64,000 nucleotides of DNA from Burkholderia pyrrocinia (GCF_001028665.1 NZ_CP011505.1:558001-622000); one strand, 5' to 3'. Counted from the stretch's first letter, positions 17,412 through 28,718 are shown. Made by a program: numbers and translations. The notes: generated from the letters alone by a model not told the origin.

Positions 17412-18764
17412 ATGTCCGCCACCGCCCTGCAATTCGCGCTGCTCGCCAAGCAGCAGGAAATCGCGTCGCTGCGCCGTGTGGCCGAACAGATCGAGCTGAT
17501 CGACCTGCTCGGCCGCCTGATCCACGCGCTGCAGCGCGAGCGCGGCGCGACCAGCATCTATCTGGCGTCGCTCGGCCGGCGTTTCATCGCGGAACGCGCG
17601 GCGGCACGCGACGAATCCGCACCGCTCGTCGCGCAACTGCGCGAACGCCTGGACCTGGAACTGGCGCCCGCGCACGGCTCGACGTCGCGCCTGCTGTCGC
17701 TGATCGCATGGGTGCTGCTCGACCTGGAATCGCTGGATGTGCTGCGGGAACGGATCGACCGAATCGCGCTATCCGCGCCGGATTCGGTCCAGGCGTTCAG
17801 CACCGTGATCGGCGGCCTGGTCGAGCTGATTTTCCAGCTCGCCGACAGCGCGGCGGATCCGGCGGTGTCGCGCATGCTGATCGCGCTCGTCCATGTCGTC
17901 GAAGGCAAGGAGGAAGCGGGGCAGGAACGCGCCGTCGGCGCGCACATGTTCGCGGCGGGCGCGTTTTCGGCGGACCAGCAGCAGCGCCTGCTGTATCTGG
18001 TCGCGGCGCAGGAGCGCAGTCTCGAAGTCTTTGCGAATTTCGCGAGTGCCGGGCAAAACGCATGGCGGGAAACGCGCATGACGGGGCCGCACATGGCGGC
18101 GCTCGAGAAGCTGCGACGCATATTGTGCACGGCGCACGCGGGCGACACGCTCGATGCCGGCCTGAGCGAGGCATGGTTCGACGCCGCGAGCGAGCGCATC
18201 GACGATCTCTGACACCTTCAGATTGCGCTGACGCTGCAGGTGCAGGAAACGTGCGACGCCCGGATCGACGACGCACATCGGACGCTGCGCGACTCCGAGC
18301 GCCTGATGGCGCAGTTGCGGAACAATCCGCCGCCGCATATCCAGGCGCTCGCCCATTTCTTCGCCGGCGATCCGCTGTCGGCGCGCGCGGCGGTTCACGA
18401 ACTGCCGGAGCGTCTCTCCGGCGCCGATCCGTCGACGCTCGCCAGCCTCAAATCCCTGTTGGAATCGCAATCGGCGCGACTGGCCGGCGCGGAGGTCGAA
18501 CTCGACGCGGCACGTCGCGCACTCTACGAACGCAAGCTCGTGCAGCGCGCGAAAAACACGCTGATGACGCGCTTCAACCTGCGGGAGGACGAGGCGTACC
18601 GGATGCTGCAGAAAGCGTCGATGGACGGCAATCGGCCGCTTGCCGATATCGCGGAAGACGCGCTGACGTCGCCCGAGCGATTCGTCGACGAGCACGCGCA
18701 GCCTGCCGCGCGACGACGTACGCAACGACGCACGCCGACGCCGCGTGGCGACGGCACGACCTGA
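17412..18764 (+). pseudogene. NIT-ANTAR nitrate/nitrite-responsive antiterminator, interrupted by an in-frame TGA
   Basis: Two open stretches lie in the same frame, 17412-18209 and 18213-18764, separated only by TGA at 18210-18212. Together they give a 450-codon protein of NasR architecture. An N-terminal all-helical nitrate/nitrite-sensing (NIT) domain includes the conserved LIHALQRERGATSIYLA. A C-terminal ANTAR RNA-binding domain is marked by NTLMTRFNLREDEAYRMLQK. ANTAR proteins bind nascent RNA hairpins and prevent termination. The sequence across the stop (ERIDDL-stop-HLQIALTLQVQ) continues the expected helix, so a single CGA-to-TGA change is the simplest explanation. It may be a recent pseudogene, a readthrough site or a sequencing error. 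It converges on the ABC transporter operon. Confidence 0.85.
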
Positions 18765-18917
18765 CCGGGACGCGCCGCGCACCGCGATAGCGCGTGCGGC
18801 GTGTGCAGGAAGCGCGAACTGCACCGCCCGTGTGCGACATGCCGCGATCGGCTCGCGGCCGCCGCCCCCCGGCATGTCGCGCCCCGCCGCCTTCGTCGCG
18901 CAGCGGGGCGGCGCACG

Positions 18918-19832
18918 TCACTCGACGTTGTCCGTCACGTCCGTCATTCGGATCATGTGCGGGCGCACCGCGTCTTCATCCGGCGCTTCGCCCGCCGGCT
19001 CCGGATGGATCAGCGCTTCGAGCCGCGCCTTCGTCGCGATGAATTCCGGCGTGTTGAACTGCGAGTAACTGCGCGGGCGCGGCACCGGCACCTCGATCAG
19101 TTCCTGCACTGCGCCCGGGTTGGCCTTCAGCACGAGAATCCGGTCCGCGAGCAGGATCGCCTCGTCGAGATCGTGCGTGATGAACAGGACCGTCACGTCG
19201 ATGTTGCGCCAGATGTCGAGCAGGTGCGCCTGCATCTTCGCGCGGGTCTGTGCATCGAGCGCGCCGAACGGTTCGTCCATCAGCAGGATGCGCGGCCGGT
19301 TCGCGAGCGCGCGCGCGATCGCGACGCGCTGCTTCATCCCGCCCGACAACTGGTGCGGATACACGTCCGCGAAGCGCGTGAGCCCGACGAGGTCGAGCCA
19401 CTGCAGCGCTTCGCGCTCCGCCTCGCCGCTGCTGCTGCCGTTGCGCCTCAGGCCGAACATCACGTTCTTCTTCACGGTCAGCCACGGAAACAGCGTGTAG
19501 CCCTGGAACACCATCCCGCGATCGGCGCCGGGGCCCTGCACGGGCTTGCCGTCGAGCAGCACGTCGCCGCTCGTCTGCGACTCGAGCCCGGCCAGGATGC
19601 GGATCAGCGTCGACTTGCCGCAACCGGACGGCCCGATCACGCAGACGAACTCGCGCCGGTGGGTGCGGAAGCTGATGTCGTCGAGCGCGACCACTTCGCC
19701 CTGCGGCGACCGGAAGCGTTTGCCGAGATGGCGCACGTCGAGGATCACGTCACGTTCCTTCAGGCGTGCGAAGCGTTCGCGGACGGCGTCGGACTGGAGC
19801 AGGTAGTCGGGAAGGCTATGCGGATTCTGCAT
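18918..19832 (-). CDS. ABC transporter ATP-binding protein (nitrate/sulfonate/taurine family), last gene of the guanidine operon
   Basis: A 304-aa ATPase energising import through the adjacent permease. Visible motifs are Walker [11 protein letters not shown]-loop [11 protein letters not shown], signature [15 protein letters not shown], Walker [15 protein letters not shown] and the switch His in [10 protein letters not shown]. It belongs to the SsuB/TauB/NrtD-like group. The start at 19832 is preferred because GGAAGAG lies 9 bases upstream; an ATG at 19865 in the same frame would add 11 residues and leave 12 bases after the permease stop. It is the distal gene of an operon that begins with a guanidine-I riboswitch, so guanidine or a related compound is the inferred substrate. 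Confidence 0.9.
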   Translation of the reverse strand: MQNPHSLPDYLLQSDAVRERFARLKERDVILDVRHLGKRFRSPQGEVVALDDISFRTHRREFVCVIGPSGCGKSTLIRILAGLESQTSGDVLLDGKPVQGPGADRGMVFQGYTLFPWLTVKKNVMFGLRRNGSSSGEAEREALQWLDLVGLTRFADVYPHQLSGGMKQRVAIARALANRPRILLMDEPFGALDAQTRAKMQAHLLDIWRNIDVTVLFITHDLDEAILLADRILVLKANPGAVQELIEVPVPRPRSYSQFNTPEFIATKARLEALIHPEPAGEAPDEDAVRPHMIRMTDVTDNVE

Positions 19833-19877
19833 GATCGTCTCTTCCGAAAGGATGCGGTAGGTCATCGTGTTCAGCCG

Positions 19878-20852
19878 TCACGCCTTCAGCGTGCGGTCCC
19901 ATGGAAACAGCCGGCGGCCGAGCAGCGCGAGCACGATGTCGGTGCCGAGGCCGATGATCCCGATCATCAGGATTGCGGCATACACGTTGTCGAAATGCTG
20001 GTAGCGCGCCTGCTGGCTGATGTACCACGTGATGCCCGAGCTGGTGCCGACCAGTTCGGCGACGATCAGGTAGGTCCACGCCCAGCCGAGCAGGATCCGC
20101 TGGTCGCGATACAGGTCGGGCAGGATGCCCGGCACGACGACGTGCGCGATCAGCCCCGGCTTCTTCGTGCCGAGCGTCAGCGCCGCCTCGAACAGCCCGT
20201 ACTCGAGCTTGCGCGTGGTGTTCGCGACGATCAGCACCTGCTGGAAGAACGTGCCGATCACGATGATCGCGATCTTCGGCGCGTCGTAGATGCCGAGGAT
20301 CGCCACCATCAGCGCGCCGAACGCCGGCGCGGGCAGATAGCGGAAGAACTCGAAGAACGGCTCCTGCAGCCGCGCGAGCGCGCTGAAGGTGCCGCACACG
20401 ATGCCGATCGGCACGCCGATCGCCGACGAAATCACGAAGCCCCAGAAGATGATGCGGATGCTGTGCCACAGGCTTTCGTGCAGCCACACGCCGTCGCGCG
20501 ATGCCGGCGGCGTCGTGAACGCCGTGTAGAACGCGCGCAGCACCTGATGCGGCGCGGGCAGGTACACGGGGTTCGCGCGCAGGCCTTCGGGCACGGCCGC
20601 ATGCGTCGCACGCGCATGCGCGAGCTCGTCGTCGAACACATCGCGGTCGACCTGCATGCCGGGCTGGAAATAATCGACGCTGCCGGGGTTCGTGATGTGC
20701 ACCTGCGGATGCCAGACGAACGGCACGTAGCTGAGCACGCACCAGACGGCGAGCGGCAGCAGGAAGGATGCGACGCCGAGCGTCCACTTGCCGCGGGTCG
20801 ACAGCTCGCGGCGCACCGCGAGCCAGTCGGTCGTATTGCGGGTCACTGACAT
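19878..20852 (-). CDS. ABC transporter permease (SsuC/TauC-like), putative guanidine uptake
   Basis: A 324-aa inner-membrane permease. A hydrophobic segment near residues 22-40 is followed by a periplasmic stretch of about 90 residues. The BPD_transp_1 core follows, with SLWHSIRIIFWGFVISSAIG and the coupling-loop phrase AALTLGTKKPGLIAHVVVPGILPDLY. GGAG precedes the ATG at 20852; an upstream in-frame start at 20900 lacks support. Its gene sits between allophanate hydrolase (48 bases upstream) and the ATPase (12-45 bases downstream). The matching binding protein is encoded divergently at 28853. Substrate assignment rests on the riboswitch context. Confidence 0.88.
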   Translation of the reverse strand: MSVTRNTTDWLAVRRELSTRGKWTLGVASFLLPLAVWCVLSYVPFVWHPQVHITNPGSVDYFQPGMQVDRDVFDDELAHARATHAAVPEGLRANPVYLPAPHQVLRAFYTAFTTPPASRDGVWLHESLWHSIRIIFWGFVISSAIGVPIGIVCGTFSALARLQEPFFEFFRYLPAPAFGALMVAILGIYDAPKIAIIVIGTFFQQVLIVANTTRKLEYGLFEAALTLGTKKPGLIAHVVVPGILPDLYRDQRILLGWAWTYLIVAELVGTSSGITWYISQQARYQHFDNVYAAILMIGIIGLGTDIVLALLGRRLFPWDRTLKA

Positions 20853-20900
20853 GGTGAATCTCCGTATCGTGTTGCTTGCCGGTCGCGGGCGACCGGGCAT

Positions 20901-22853
20901 TCAGCGCGGCGCGCCGTTCGCGCGGTAAGCACGCCAGCCGCCGAAGCGCGTGATGTCGACGGCGCCGTCGAGCGCGGCGGGTTCGCATAAAAAGCCCTGC
21001 ACCTGCGCGCCTTCCGCGAGCGTCAGCGTGCCGATGCCGAGCGGCGCGCCGATGCCGGCGACGAAGCTGCCGTACGCAGCGACCGGCATCTCCCAGATCT
21101 CGACAGCAATCGCCGCGCCGTCTTCCGGCACGCGCACGAGGCCGGGCTTCGCGACGCCGCCCGACACGGCCGCGCTCAATGCGTAGAGGCGGTAGGCGGG
21201 CGCGGTGGTCGTCGCGGCGACGAAGCGCGCGCCGCGCTGCGTGAGTTGCCCGTTCAGCGGCTCGCCGCGCAGGTGCGCGCCGACGACGGCCACGCGCACG
21301 ACACCCGCCGGCGCGGCGAGCGGGAGCGTGATCGCACCGGAACGCTTGTCGCGCGCGGCGGCATGACGTTCGTTCGCGCCTACGTTTGCATGATCGTCGG
21401 CATCGATATCGGCATTGACGTTACAAGCGCCCTCGCCCGCCACGGCGTCGCCCGCCTGCACATCGGCCCACGCGCCGGCCAGATCGAGCAGCATCGCATC
21501 GTCGTGCGCGCGGCCGACGAACGTGATGCCGAACGGCAAACCCGCGTGCGGGCCGGTTTCGCAGGCGCCGGCCGGCACCGCGATCGCGGACAGGTCGAGC
21601 AGGTTGACGAAGTTCGTGTAATAACCGAAGCGCGCGTTGACGCCGATCGGATCGGCTTCCAGTTCGTCGACGGTCGAAGTCGTCGCCGACGTCGGCATCA
21701 CGATCGCATCGATGCCGTCCCATGCGCGGGCGGCGTCGACACGCAATGCGGCGAGCCGGTCGAACGCCGCGAACGCGTTGGCGGCACTGAAACGCGCCGC
21801 GCCGCCGACGATCTCGCGAATCACCGGATGCAGCGCGTCGGGCCGTTCCGCGAAGAACCCGCCGATCGCGGCCAGCCGCTCGGCGACCCACGGCCCTTCG
21901 TACAGCAGCCGCGCGGTCGCGAGGAACGCGCCGAAATCGATCTCGACGACTTGCGCGCCGGTCGCACGCAGGCGTTCGACGGCCGCTTGCCACGCGGCCC
22001 GATACGATGCGTCGCCGAAGAACTCGAGCTGATCGGCGCGCGGCATGCCGAAGCGCATGCTGGCGAGCGGCCGGGCGTGCCGCGCATGACAGCCGTCCTC
22101 GTCGAGCAGCGGCTGCCATGCGCGTCCGTACGGATCGCCGACCGTCACGCCGTGCGCAACGGCGAATACCGCGCGCGCGTCGCCCGGCGAATGCGCGAAC
22201 ACCGACACGCAGTCGAGCGACCGGCACGCCGGCACGACGCCGAGCGTACTCAGCACGCCCTTGGTCGGCTTGAGCCCGACGAGCCCGTGGAACGCGGCCG
22301 GCACCCGGCCCGACCCGGCCGTGTCGGTGCCGAGCGCGAACGCGGCGACGCCGAGCGCGACGGCCACGGCCGATCCCGAACTCGATCCGCCCGACGCATA
22401 ACGCGGATCGAGCGCATTGCGGCACGCGCCGTGCGGCGAGCGCTGCCCGGACAGCCCGGTCGCGAACTGGTCGAGATTGGTCTTGCCGATCGGGATCGCA
22501 CCGGCAGCGATCAATCGCTGGACGACCGGCGCGCTGCGCGACGGCACATACGCGTAAGCGGGACACGCCGCCGTCGTCGGAATGCCGGCCAGGTCGATGT
22601 TGTCCTTGATCGCGAACGGCACGCCATACAGCGGCAGCGTGGCGATGTCGCGTCCGGCCAGCGCATCCGCGTAACGTGTCATTTCGTCGTGCGTCAGCGG
22701 CCGGATCCACGCATGATGCGGATCGCCCGCGTCGAAGTGCGCGGCGATCGCATCGACGAGCGCATGCGGCGTCAGGCTGCCGGCCTCGTACCGCGCGCGC
22801 AGCGCGGCGATCGAGCGCAGATCGGGGAGCGGATGACGATCGAAGGGCTTCAT
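20901..22853 (-). CDS. atzF: Allophanate hydrolase
   Basis: A 650-aa amidase-signature enzyme that splits allophanate into ammonia and carbon dioxide. This is the final step of the guanidine or urea carboxylation route. The amidase core has the catalytic Lys in [16 protein letters not shown], the cis-Ser and nucleophile region [17 protein letters not shown], and [13 protein letters not shown]. The C-terminal domain (from about residue 480, after a variable Asn/Ala-rich linker) is the allophanate hydrolase C-domain, with [17 protein letters not shown] and [16 protein letters not shown]. The ATG at 22853 overlaps the carboxylase stop (ATGA), so the two are translationally coupled. The length is slightly above the usual 600 because of the linker. 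Confidence 0.95.
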   Translation of the reverse strand: MKPFDRHPLPDLRSIAALRARYEAGSLTPHALVDAIAAHFDAGDPHHAWIRPLTHDEMTRYADALAGRDIATLPLYGVPFAIKDNIDLAGIPTTAACPAYAYVPSRSAPVVQRLIAAGAIPIGKTNLDQFATGLSGQRSPHGACRNALDPRYASGGSSSGSAVAVALGVAAFALGTDTAGSGRVPAAFHGLVGLKPTKGVLSTLGVVPACRSLDCVSVFAHSPGDARAVFAVAHGVTVGDPYGRAWQPLLDEDGCHARHARPLASMRFGMPRADQLEFFGDASYRAAWQAAVERLRATGAQVVEIDFGAFLATARLLYEGPWVAERLAAIGGFFAERPDALHPVIREIVGGAARFSAANAFAAFDRLAALRVDAARAWDGIDAIVMPTSATTSTVDELEADPIGVNARFGYYTNFVNLLDLSAIAVPAGACETGPHAGLPFGITFVGRAHDDAMLLDLAGAWADVQAGDAVAGEGACNVNADIDADDHANVGANERHAAARDKRSGAITLPLAAPAGVVRVAVVGAHLRGEPLNGQLTQRGARFVAATTTAPAYRLYALSAAVSGGVAKPGLVRVPEDGAAIAVEIWEMPVAAYGSFVAGIGAPLGIGTLTLAEGAQVQGFLCEPAALDGAVDITRFGGWRAYRANGAPR

Positions 22854-25800
22854 GCGACCTCCTCGGCCGCGCCGGCCTTCATCACCATCAGCCGCTGGCC
22901 GGCGACGACCGCCGCGCCCGGCGCGCAATCGACCGTCTCGATCACGCCGTCTTCCATCGCCACCACGGACACCTCCATCTTCATCGATTCGAGAATCGCG
23001 ACGACCTGCCCTTCGGTCACGCGCGCGCCGGCTTCGACCAGCACCTTCCAGACGCTGCCCGACACGTCGGCGGTAATGGCGCGTTGCGCGTCGTCGAGCG
23101 TGTCGTCGGCCAGCGCCGCGCCGATGTCGCCCTGCCCGGCCTCGCCGATGTACTCCGCATGACCGGTCGCCCGCCAGCGCTCGCGCTCGTCATCGAACGC
23201 GGCCTGCTGCGACGCCTTGAACGCGGCAATCGATTCGGCTTCGTCGCGCAGGAAGCGGTTGTACGCGCCGAGATCGAACACGGATTCCTCGATCTTCAGC
23301 TCGGCGCGGCCCGCGATGAAATCCGCGCGCAGTTCGGTCAGCTCGACCTCGCTGACCTCGTGGAAACGGATCTCGTCGAAGAACCGCAGCAGCCACGGCT
23401 GGCCGGGCTCGAACGCGCGCGTCGTCCGGTGACGGTTCCACATCTGCACCGTGCGGCCGACGAACTGATAGCCGCCGGGCCCTTCCATCCCGTACACGCA
23501 CAGGTACGCGCCGCCGATGCCGACCGCGTTCTCCGGCGTCCACGTGCGCGCCGGGTTGTACTTGGTCGTCACGAGCCGGTGCCGCGGATCGATCGGCGTC
23601 GCCACAGGCGCGCCGAGATAAACGTCGCCGAGCCCCATCACCAGATAGCGTGCGTCGAACACGATGCGCTTCACGTCGTCGATGCCTTTCAGTCCATTGA
23701 TCCGGCGGATGAACTCGATATTGCTCGGGCACCACGGCGCATCCGGCCGCACCGACTGCATGTAGCGCTCGATCGCGACGCGTGTCGACGGGTCGTCCCA
23801 CGACAGCGGCAGATGCACGATCCGGTTCGGCACGCGCATGTCGGCGACGTCGGGCAATTCGCGCTCGGCCGCCTGCAGATGCGCGAGCAGCGCATCGAGC
23901 GGCAGCGCCCGTGCATCGAAATGCACCTGCAACGAGCGGATCCCGGGCGTGAGGTCGAGCATGCCGGGCAGCCGGTTCGCATCGAGCCAGCACATCAGCG
24001 CGTGCACGCGAAAGCGCAGGTTCAGGTCGAGCGCGAGCGGGCCGTACTCGATCAGCACGTTGCGATCGCCCGAACGCCGGTAGACGACGCCGATGCCGTT
24101 GCCGGCCGCCGGATCGCGGTACAGCACGCAGTCGTCCGGCGCAGCCGCGTTCGACAAGAAAGCCGATGCCGGCGATGCGCGCTCGGGAACCGCGGCCACG
24201 CGCGCGAACTGCACGGTGTCGCCCGGCCGCAACTGCCCGAGCTTCCACAGCTCGTCGCGCACGACCGTCACCGGGCACACGAAGCCGCCGAGGCTCGGCC
24301 CGTCGGGCCCGAGTATCACCGGCATGTCCCCGGTGAAATCGACCGCGCCGATCGCGTACGCGTTGTCGTGGATGTTCGACGGATGCAGTCCCGCTTCGCC
24401 GCCGTCCGCGCGCGCCCATTGCGGCTTCGGGCCGATCAGCCGCACGCCCGTGCGGCTCGAGTTGTAATGGACCGTCCAGCGCGTGTCGTACAGCATCGCG
24501 ATGTCGTCCGCCGTGAAGAAATCCGGCGCGCCGTGCGGGCCGTCGAGCACGCCGAGCGTCCATGCATGCGTGAGCGCCGGCCGGTCGGCTTCGGCGAGCG
24601 TCGCGCCCGCATCGCCGCGCCCCGCGTCCGCATGAAGGTGCAGCACGTCGCCCTTGCGCAGCGCGCGGCCCGCGTGGCCGCCGAACTGGCCGAGCGTGAA
24701 GGTCGCCTTGCTGCCCAGGTAGTCGGGCACCTGCAGCCCGCCCTTCACCGCGAGACACGCGCGCACGCCCGCGCCCGTCACGCCGCCCAGCTTCAGCACC
24801 GCGCCGGGCGCCGCGCGCAGCACCTGCCAGAACGGTGCGGGTGCGCCGTCGAGCGTAGCCGCGAGCGGCGCGCCGCCGAGCACGAACAGCGTGTCGGTAT
24901 TGAAGCGCAGCGTCGCGCCGACCATCGTGAACTCGAGGCCGGCCGCGTCGCGCGGATTGCCGAGCAGCGCATTCGCGAGATCGAACGCGCGGTCGTCCAT
25001 CGGCCCGGACGGCGGCACGCCGACGGCCCAGTAGCCGACGCGGCCCGGCGTTTGCTGCACGGTCGTCTGCACGCCGCCGTCGAGCACGTCGATCGTGTGC
25101 GGCGCGAACGCGAAACGCGACAGGAACGCGGTGGTCTGCGCGCCGCGCGCGAACGTGTCGGAACCGGCGATCGCGCGCAGGTAGTCGAGATTGGTCTCGA
25201 TCCCGTACAGCTCGGTCGCGGCCAGCGCGTCGCGCAACGCCGCGAGCGCATCGCGGCGCGTGTCGCCGCGCACGATCAGCTTGGCGAGCAGCGGATCGTA
25301 ATACGCGCTGACCTCGGTGCCCGAGTCGATCCACGTGTCGACACGCACCGCGTCGGGAAACGCGACATGCGTCAGCACACCCGCGCTCGGCTGGAACTGC
25401 TTGTGCGGGTCTTCCGCATAGAGCCGCACCTGGATGCTCGCGCCGCGCGGCGCGACGGCGAGCGTATCGAGCGGCGGCAGGTCGCCTTCGGCCTGCAGGA
25501 TCATCCATTCGACGAGATCGATGCCCGTCACGGCTTCCGTCACGCAATGCTCGACCTGCAGCCGCGTATTCACCTCGAGAAAATAGAAGCGGCGGTCGCG
25601 CGCATCGAACACGAACTCGACGGTGCCGGCCGACGCATAGGCGACCGCGCGCGCGAGCCGCACCGCGCTCGCGTGCAGCGCGGCGCGCTCGCCGTCGGCG
25701 AGATCCGGCGCGGGCGTTTCCTCGATCACCTTCTGGTTGCGCCGCTGCACCGAGCAGTCGCGCTCGCCGAGCGCGATCACGCCGCCGCGCCCGTCGCCGA

Positions 25801-26440
25801 AGATCTGCACCTCGATGTGCCGCGCGTGCTCGACGAACTTCTCCAGGTAGACGCCCGCATGCGCGAAGTTCGCGCTGCCGAGCCGCACGACGGATTCGAA
25901 CGCCGCGGCGAGCTGCGCGGCGTCGCGGCACAGCGACATGCCGATCCCGCCGCCGCCCGCCGTGCTCTTCAGCATCACCGGATAGCCGATCGCGTCGGCT
26001 TGCGCGAGCGCCGTCGTGACATCGGCGAGCAGCCCGGTGCCCGGCAGCAGCGCGACGTCGTGCGCGTGCGCCAGTTCGCGCGCGGTGTGCTTGAGGCCGA
26101 ATGCGCGCATCTGCGCGCCGCGCGGCCCGATGAAGCGCAGGCCGGCGGCCTCGCATGCGTCGGCGAAGTCGGCGTTCTCCGACAGGAAACCGTAGCCGGG
26201 ATGCACGGCCTGCGCACCGGTCGCGTGCGCCGCAGCGAGGATCGCGGCGACGTTCAGGTAGCTGTCGGCCGCCGGCGCGGCGCCGACGCAAACGGCTTCG
26301 TCGGCGAGCGTCACGTGGCGCGCATCGCGATCGGCTTCCGAGTAGATCGCGACCGACGCGATGCCGAGCCGCTTCAGCGTGCGAATCACGCGGCACGCGA
26401 TTTCGCCGCGGTTCGCGACGAGGACTTTTGCGAATCTCAT
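22850..26440 (-). CDS. Biotin-dependent guanidine (urea-type) carboxylase
   Basis: A 1,196-aa multidomain carboxylase. Biotin carboxylase occupies roughly residues 1-450 ([20 protein letters not shown] start, [13 protein letters not shown]-grasp loop, [18 protein letters not shown]). The KipI/KipA-like carboxyltransferase domains fill about 470-1100. A biotinyl domain with the acceptor K1154 in [10 protein letters not shown] ends it. Enzymes of this type were called urea carboxylases. Those encoded with the two DUF1989 proteins and a ykkC riboswitch are now known to prefer guanidine, making carboxyguanidine. That full context is present here, so guanidine is the better substrate call. It overlaps atzF downstream and lies 79 bases after the deiminase subunit gene. 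Confidence 0.93.
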   Translation of the reverse strand: MRFAKVLVANRGEIACRVIRTLKRLGIASVAIYSEADRDARHVTLADEAVCVGAAPAADSYLNVAAILAAAHATGAQAVHPGYGFLSENADFADACEAAGLRFIGPRGAQMRAFGLKHTARELAHAHDVALLPGTGLLADVTTALAQADAIGYPVMLKSTAGGGGIGMSLCRDAAQLAAAFESVVRLGSANFAHAGVYLEKFVEHARHIEVQIFGDGRGGVIALGERDCSVQRRNQKVIEETPAPDLADGERAALHASAVRLARAVAYASAGTVEFVFDARDRRFYFLEVNTRLQVEHCVTEAVTGIDLVEWMILQAEGDLPPLDTLAVAPRGASIQVRLYAEDPHKQFQPSAGVLTHVAFPDAVRVDTWIDSGTEVSAYYDPLLAKLIVRGDTRRDALAALRDALAATELYGIETNLDYLRAIAGSDTFARGAQTTAFLSRFAFAPHTIDVLDGGVQTTVQQTPGRVGYWAVGVPPSGPMDDRAFDLANALLGNPRDAAGLEFTMVGATLRFNTDTLFVLGGAPLAATLDGAPAPFWQVLRAAPGAVLKLGGVTGAGVRACLAVKGGLQVPDYLGSKATFTLGQFGGHAGRALRKGDVLHLHADAGRGDAGATLAEADRPALTHAWTLGVLDGPHGAPDFFTADDIAMLYDTRWTVHYNSSRTGVRLIGPKPQWARADGGEAGLHPSNIHDNAYAIGAVDFTGDMPVILGPDGPSLGGFVCPVTVVRDELWKLGQLRPGDTVQFARVAAVPERASPASAFLSNAAAPDDCVLYRDPAAGNGIGVVYRRSGDRNVLIEYGPLALDLNLRFRVHALMCWLDANRLPGMLDLTPGIRSLQVHFDARALPLDALLAHLQAAERELPDVADMRVPNRIVHLPLSWDDPSTRVAIERYMQSVRPDAPWCPSNIEFIRRINGLKGIDDVKRIVFDARYLVMGLGDVYLGAPVATPIDPRHRLVTTKYNPARTWTPENAVGIGGAYLCVYGMEGPGGYQFVGRTVQMWNRHRTTRAFEPGQPWLLRFFDEIRFHEVSEVELTELRADFIAGRAELKIEESVFDLGAYNRFLRDEAESIAAFKASQQAAFDDERERWRATGHAEYIGEAGQGDIGAALADDTLDDAQRAITADVSGSVWKVLVEAGARVTEGQVVAILESMKMEVSVVAMEDGVIETVDCAPGAAVVAGQRLMVMKAGAAEEVA

Positions 26441-26519
26441 GTTGCCTCCCGCCGGGCCGCCCCGAGGCAGGCAACCGCCCCCTCGGGGGGCAGCGAAAAA
26501 TAGAGAGCGTGCGGGTCGT

Positions 26520-27176
26520 TCATCGCGCCTCCCAGATCGTGAGCCGCACCGGCGTCGGGTTGTAACCGTTGCACGGATTGTTGAGCTGCGGGCAGTTCGA
26601 GATCAGCACCGTGACGTCCATCTCCGCGCGCATCTCGACATACTTGCCGGGCGCGGAAATGCCGTCCTCGAACGTCAGCCCGCCGAGCGGCGTAACCGGC
26701 ACGTTCATGAAGAAATTGACGTTGCCGACGAGGTCGCGCTTGGTCAGCCGCGCGCCGGTGCCGCATGAGCAGTGCGCGATCGCATTGAGGAAACTGTCGC
26801 GGCAGTTGTGCATGTGGCGCTTGTCGAGCGCGTAGCGCACCGTGTTGCTCTCGGCCGCGCACGCGCCGCCGAGCGTGTCGTGGCGGCCGCAGGTATCGGC
26901 GACGATCGTCACCATCGGATTGCCGAGGCTGGACAGCAGCACGCTGCCCGCGCTCAGGTACAGGTTGCGCTGCTCGCGGATCGTGTCCTGCGCGCTGTAG
27001 CGCTCGTCGGGTGCGTCGGTGCGATAGAACAGCGTGTCGACGGCCTGGTTGCCTTCGAGGTCGAGGATGCGCAGCACCTGCCCGCGCTTCACGTCGTGCA
27101 GCCACGGCTCGCCGGCGTTCAGCGTGGTGTCGTAGATCGCGTGCCGCGGGTCGAGGCGGCTTTCGATGATCGGCAT
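26520..27176 (-). CDS. Carboxyguanidine deiminase subunit (DUF1989, urea amidolyase-associated protein), Cys-rich
   Basis: A 218-aa DUF1989 protein, formerly labelled urea carboxylase-associated protein. In guanidine users the two such proteins form a heteromeric carboxyguanidine deiminase that yields allophanate and ammonia. This subunit carries many cysteines in positions expected of metal or active-site residues: [37 protein letters not shown] and [15 protein letters not shown]. Its partner upstream lacks most of them. [15 protein letters not shown] is the family core. Start 27176 gives [16 protein letters not shown], with GGAG upstream. It lies 11 bases after the partner gene, within the riboswitch-led operon. 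Which subunit letter it should carry is not clear from memory. Confidence 0.9.
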   Translation of the reverse strand: MPIIESRLDPRHAIYDTTLNAGEPWLHDVKRGQVLRILDLEGNQAVDTLFYRTDAPDERYSAQDTIREQRNLYLSAGSVLLSSLGNPMVTIVADTCGRHDTLGGACAAESNTVRYALDKRHMHNCRDSFLNAIAHCSCGTGARLTKRDLVGNVNFFMNVPVTPLGGLTFEDGISAPGKYVEMRAEMDVTVLISNCPQLNNPCNGYNPTPVRLTIWEAR

Positions 27177-27187
27177 GTCGGGTCTCC

Positions 27188-27943
27188 TCACGCGAACAGT
27201 CGGTCGGTATTGATGAAGCCGCGCGTGTTCTCCGCGCATGCGGTGCGGCACAGGTCGGCTTCCGGCGCGGCTGCATCGGCCGGGTACGCGCGGTATGCGA
27301 TCAGCTTCACGGGCTTCGGCGCATAGGCCGGCTGAGGATCGAGCGGATGCGGCGCGGTCGAGAACGCGGCGAGCGTGTTCATCTCGAAGCGCAGGTCGAA
27401 CGCACTGCCGGCCGGCGAATGGCCCGGGACGAAGTCGAACGAACCGTCGTCGCGCGGCGCGAGCTTGCTGAAGAAATTGACGTTCGCGACGAGGTCGCGC
27501 GCGGACAGCCCGTATTTCGCGAGTTCGAGCACGAGACTGTCGCGGCCGTTGCGGATCATCGCGTTGCGCTCGGCCTGATACGACGACTCGCCGTACTTGC
27601 GCGCGAACAACCGCGCGTCGCCGATGCCGCCGAGCGGATCGTGCCAGCCGAGCGTATCGGCCGTGATCGATGCGATCACGCGGCCCATGTCCGTATACAG
27701 CGCGTGGCCGCGCGTCAGGTGCGCGGTGTGCTGCGCCTTCAGCGTGTCGGCCATGTTGTAGCGTTCGAGCGGATCTTCGTGGCGATGAAACACGGCGGAC
27801 AGGTTCGCGCAGCCGTCGACGTCGACGATGCGCAGCGCGAGACCGCGGCGCAGGATGCCGGACCAATGGGTTCCGGCGGGAATGACCGTTTCCCACACGA
27901 CGTGCGGCAACGGGGCAAGCGAGGCTTGGGGGCTCGGCGACAT
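27188..27943 (-). CDS. Carboxyguanidine deiminase subunit (DUF1989, urea amidolyase-associated protein), first gene of operon
   Basis: A 251-aa DUF1989 protein and the first structural gene behind the minus-strand guanidine-I riboswitch. Family motifs are [38 protein letters not shown] and [18 protein letters not shown]. The Cys residues conserved in the other subunit are mostly absent, which fits an asymmetric heterocomplex where only one subunit binds metal. The ATG at 27943 is preceded by GAGGAGC. An upstream extension in the same frame runs through the riboswitch and is not coding. It is co-transcribed with the Cys-rich subunit, the carboxylase, atzF and the ABC genes. Confidence 0.9.
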   Translation of the reverse strand: MSPSPQASLAPLPHVVWETVIPAGTHWSGILRRGLALRIVDVDGCANLSAVFHRHEDPLERYNMADTLKAQHTAHLTRGHALYTDMGRVIASITADTLGWHDPLGGIGDARLFARKYGESSYQAERNAMIRNGRDSLVLELAKYGLSARDLVANVNFFSKLAPRDDGSFDFVPGHSPAGSAFDLRFEMNTLAAFSTAPHPLDPQPAYAPKPVKLIAYRAYPADAAAPEADLCRTACAENTRGFINTDRLFA

Positions 27944-28002
27944 GGCGGCTCCTCGGATCGGGTTGGACAAAAGGCGTGAGAGGGCGACCGAACGACATCG
28001 CG

Positions 28003-28131
28003 ACCTCCCGGGCTTTTGTCCCTCCGTGGAGCCTCGCCGGATCCTCGCAACAAGGCAGGCGGCAAGACCGGATTGCTCTCGGACCAGGCATCGCACGGCG
28101 TGTGACGCCGCGCGACCGGAACCCTAGCGAT
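28003..28131 (-). promoter_or_regulatory. ykkC guanidine-I riboswitch controlling the guanidine catabolic operon
   Basis: Read on the minus strand, the element opens with GCTAGGGTTCCGG (around 28128-28116). It has the central CTGGTCCGAGAGCA near 28090-28075 and closes with GGAGGGACAAAAGCCCGGGAGG near 28024-28003, given here only as landmarks. These are the hallmark conserved blocks of the guanidine-I class, which binds guanidinium and turns expression on. It sits 60 bases upstream of the first deiminase subunit. The short distance suggests control at translation initiation or by a compact terminator. Confidence 0.95.
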
Positions 28132-28601
28132 CCTGAAGATGATGCAAATTGCTTCGCACCTCTCGGACGGGAATTAAGCGAGTTGCGTGCCAGCGCCTTC
28201 CGCGGCCGCGCCGAACCCCGTCCGGCGAGGCCGCGGCGACCGGGCTGCGCACGATGCGCGACCCTCGGCTGCCCTCGGGTTGGGCAGCCCGCGCACCAGG
28301 CGAACGCGGCCGGCACCAGCGCGGGGCAGCGATGCGTGCGCGTACCGCGTGCGATCGCAATGGCACGGCCATTGCTGAATACGCCCACCGTCACTCTGTC
28401 GAACGACCGCTCATGAACAAACTCGACCTGCTTCGGCGCGCGCTGGCCGCGCTCTTCTCCGCCCGTTTCATCGAACTTCAGCGCGCCGCGCGCCGTCGCT
28501 GAACGGCGCGTTTCCGGCGCACGTCGGCGGCCGGATCGCACCGCTGGCATGCTTCTCGCTCGTTCCGATCCCGAGAGGTGCGGCGGTGTCGCATCTTAGG
28601 G
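28132..28601. other. Spacer between the two divergent riboswitches
   Basis: This must contain both divergent promoters. It holds only short GC-rich frames. One 29-codon ORF at 28413-28502 (start [11 protein letters not shown]) lacks a ribosome-binding site. I see no further recognisable element. Confidence 0.4.
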
Positions 28602-28718
28602 ATGCTAGGGTTCCGGTTCGTCGAACGTCTGGTCCGAGAGCAGCCCGGTGCCGGTGCGTATGGTCGTCCGACCATGCGCGCATGGCGCTACACGGCGGGA
28701 CAAAAGCCCGGGAGATTG
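28602..28718 (+). promoter_or_regulatory. ykkC guanidine-I riboswitch controlling the binding-protein gene
   Basis: Plus-strand landmarks are GCTAGGGTTCCGG at 28604-28616, CTGGTCCGAGAGCA at 28629-28642 and ACACGGCGGGACAAAAGCCC at 28690-28709, followed by GGGAGA. It matches the conserved guanidine-I core and is about 135 bases upstream of the substrate-binding protein ATG. A GC-rich self-complementary stretch (GCGACGGCCGTCGC, 28725-28738) follows the aptamer and could be part of an expression platform. Confidence 0.95.

Noticed and set aside
17237..18790. 517-codon plus-strand ORF over the NIT-ANTAR gene
   Set aside because: Arg/Ala-rich shadow frame; the domain-bearing frame is the one broken by TGA.
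22676..26503. 1,275-codon plus-strand ORF opposite the carboxylase
   Set aside because: Antisense shadow of a well-defined biotin-dependent carboxylase.
28413..28502. 29-codon ORF between the riboswitches
   Set aside because: No ribosome-binding site or recognisable motif; likely chance.
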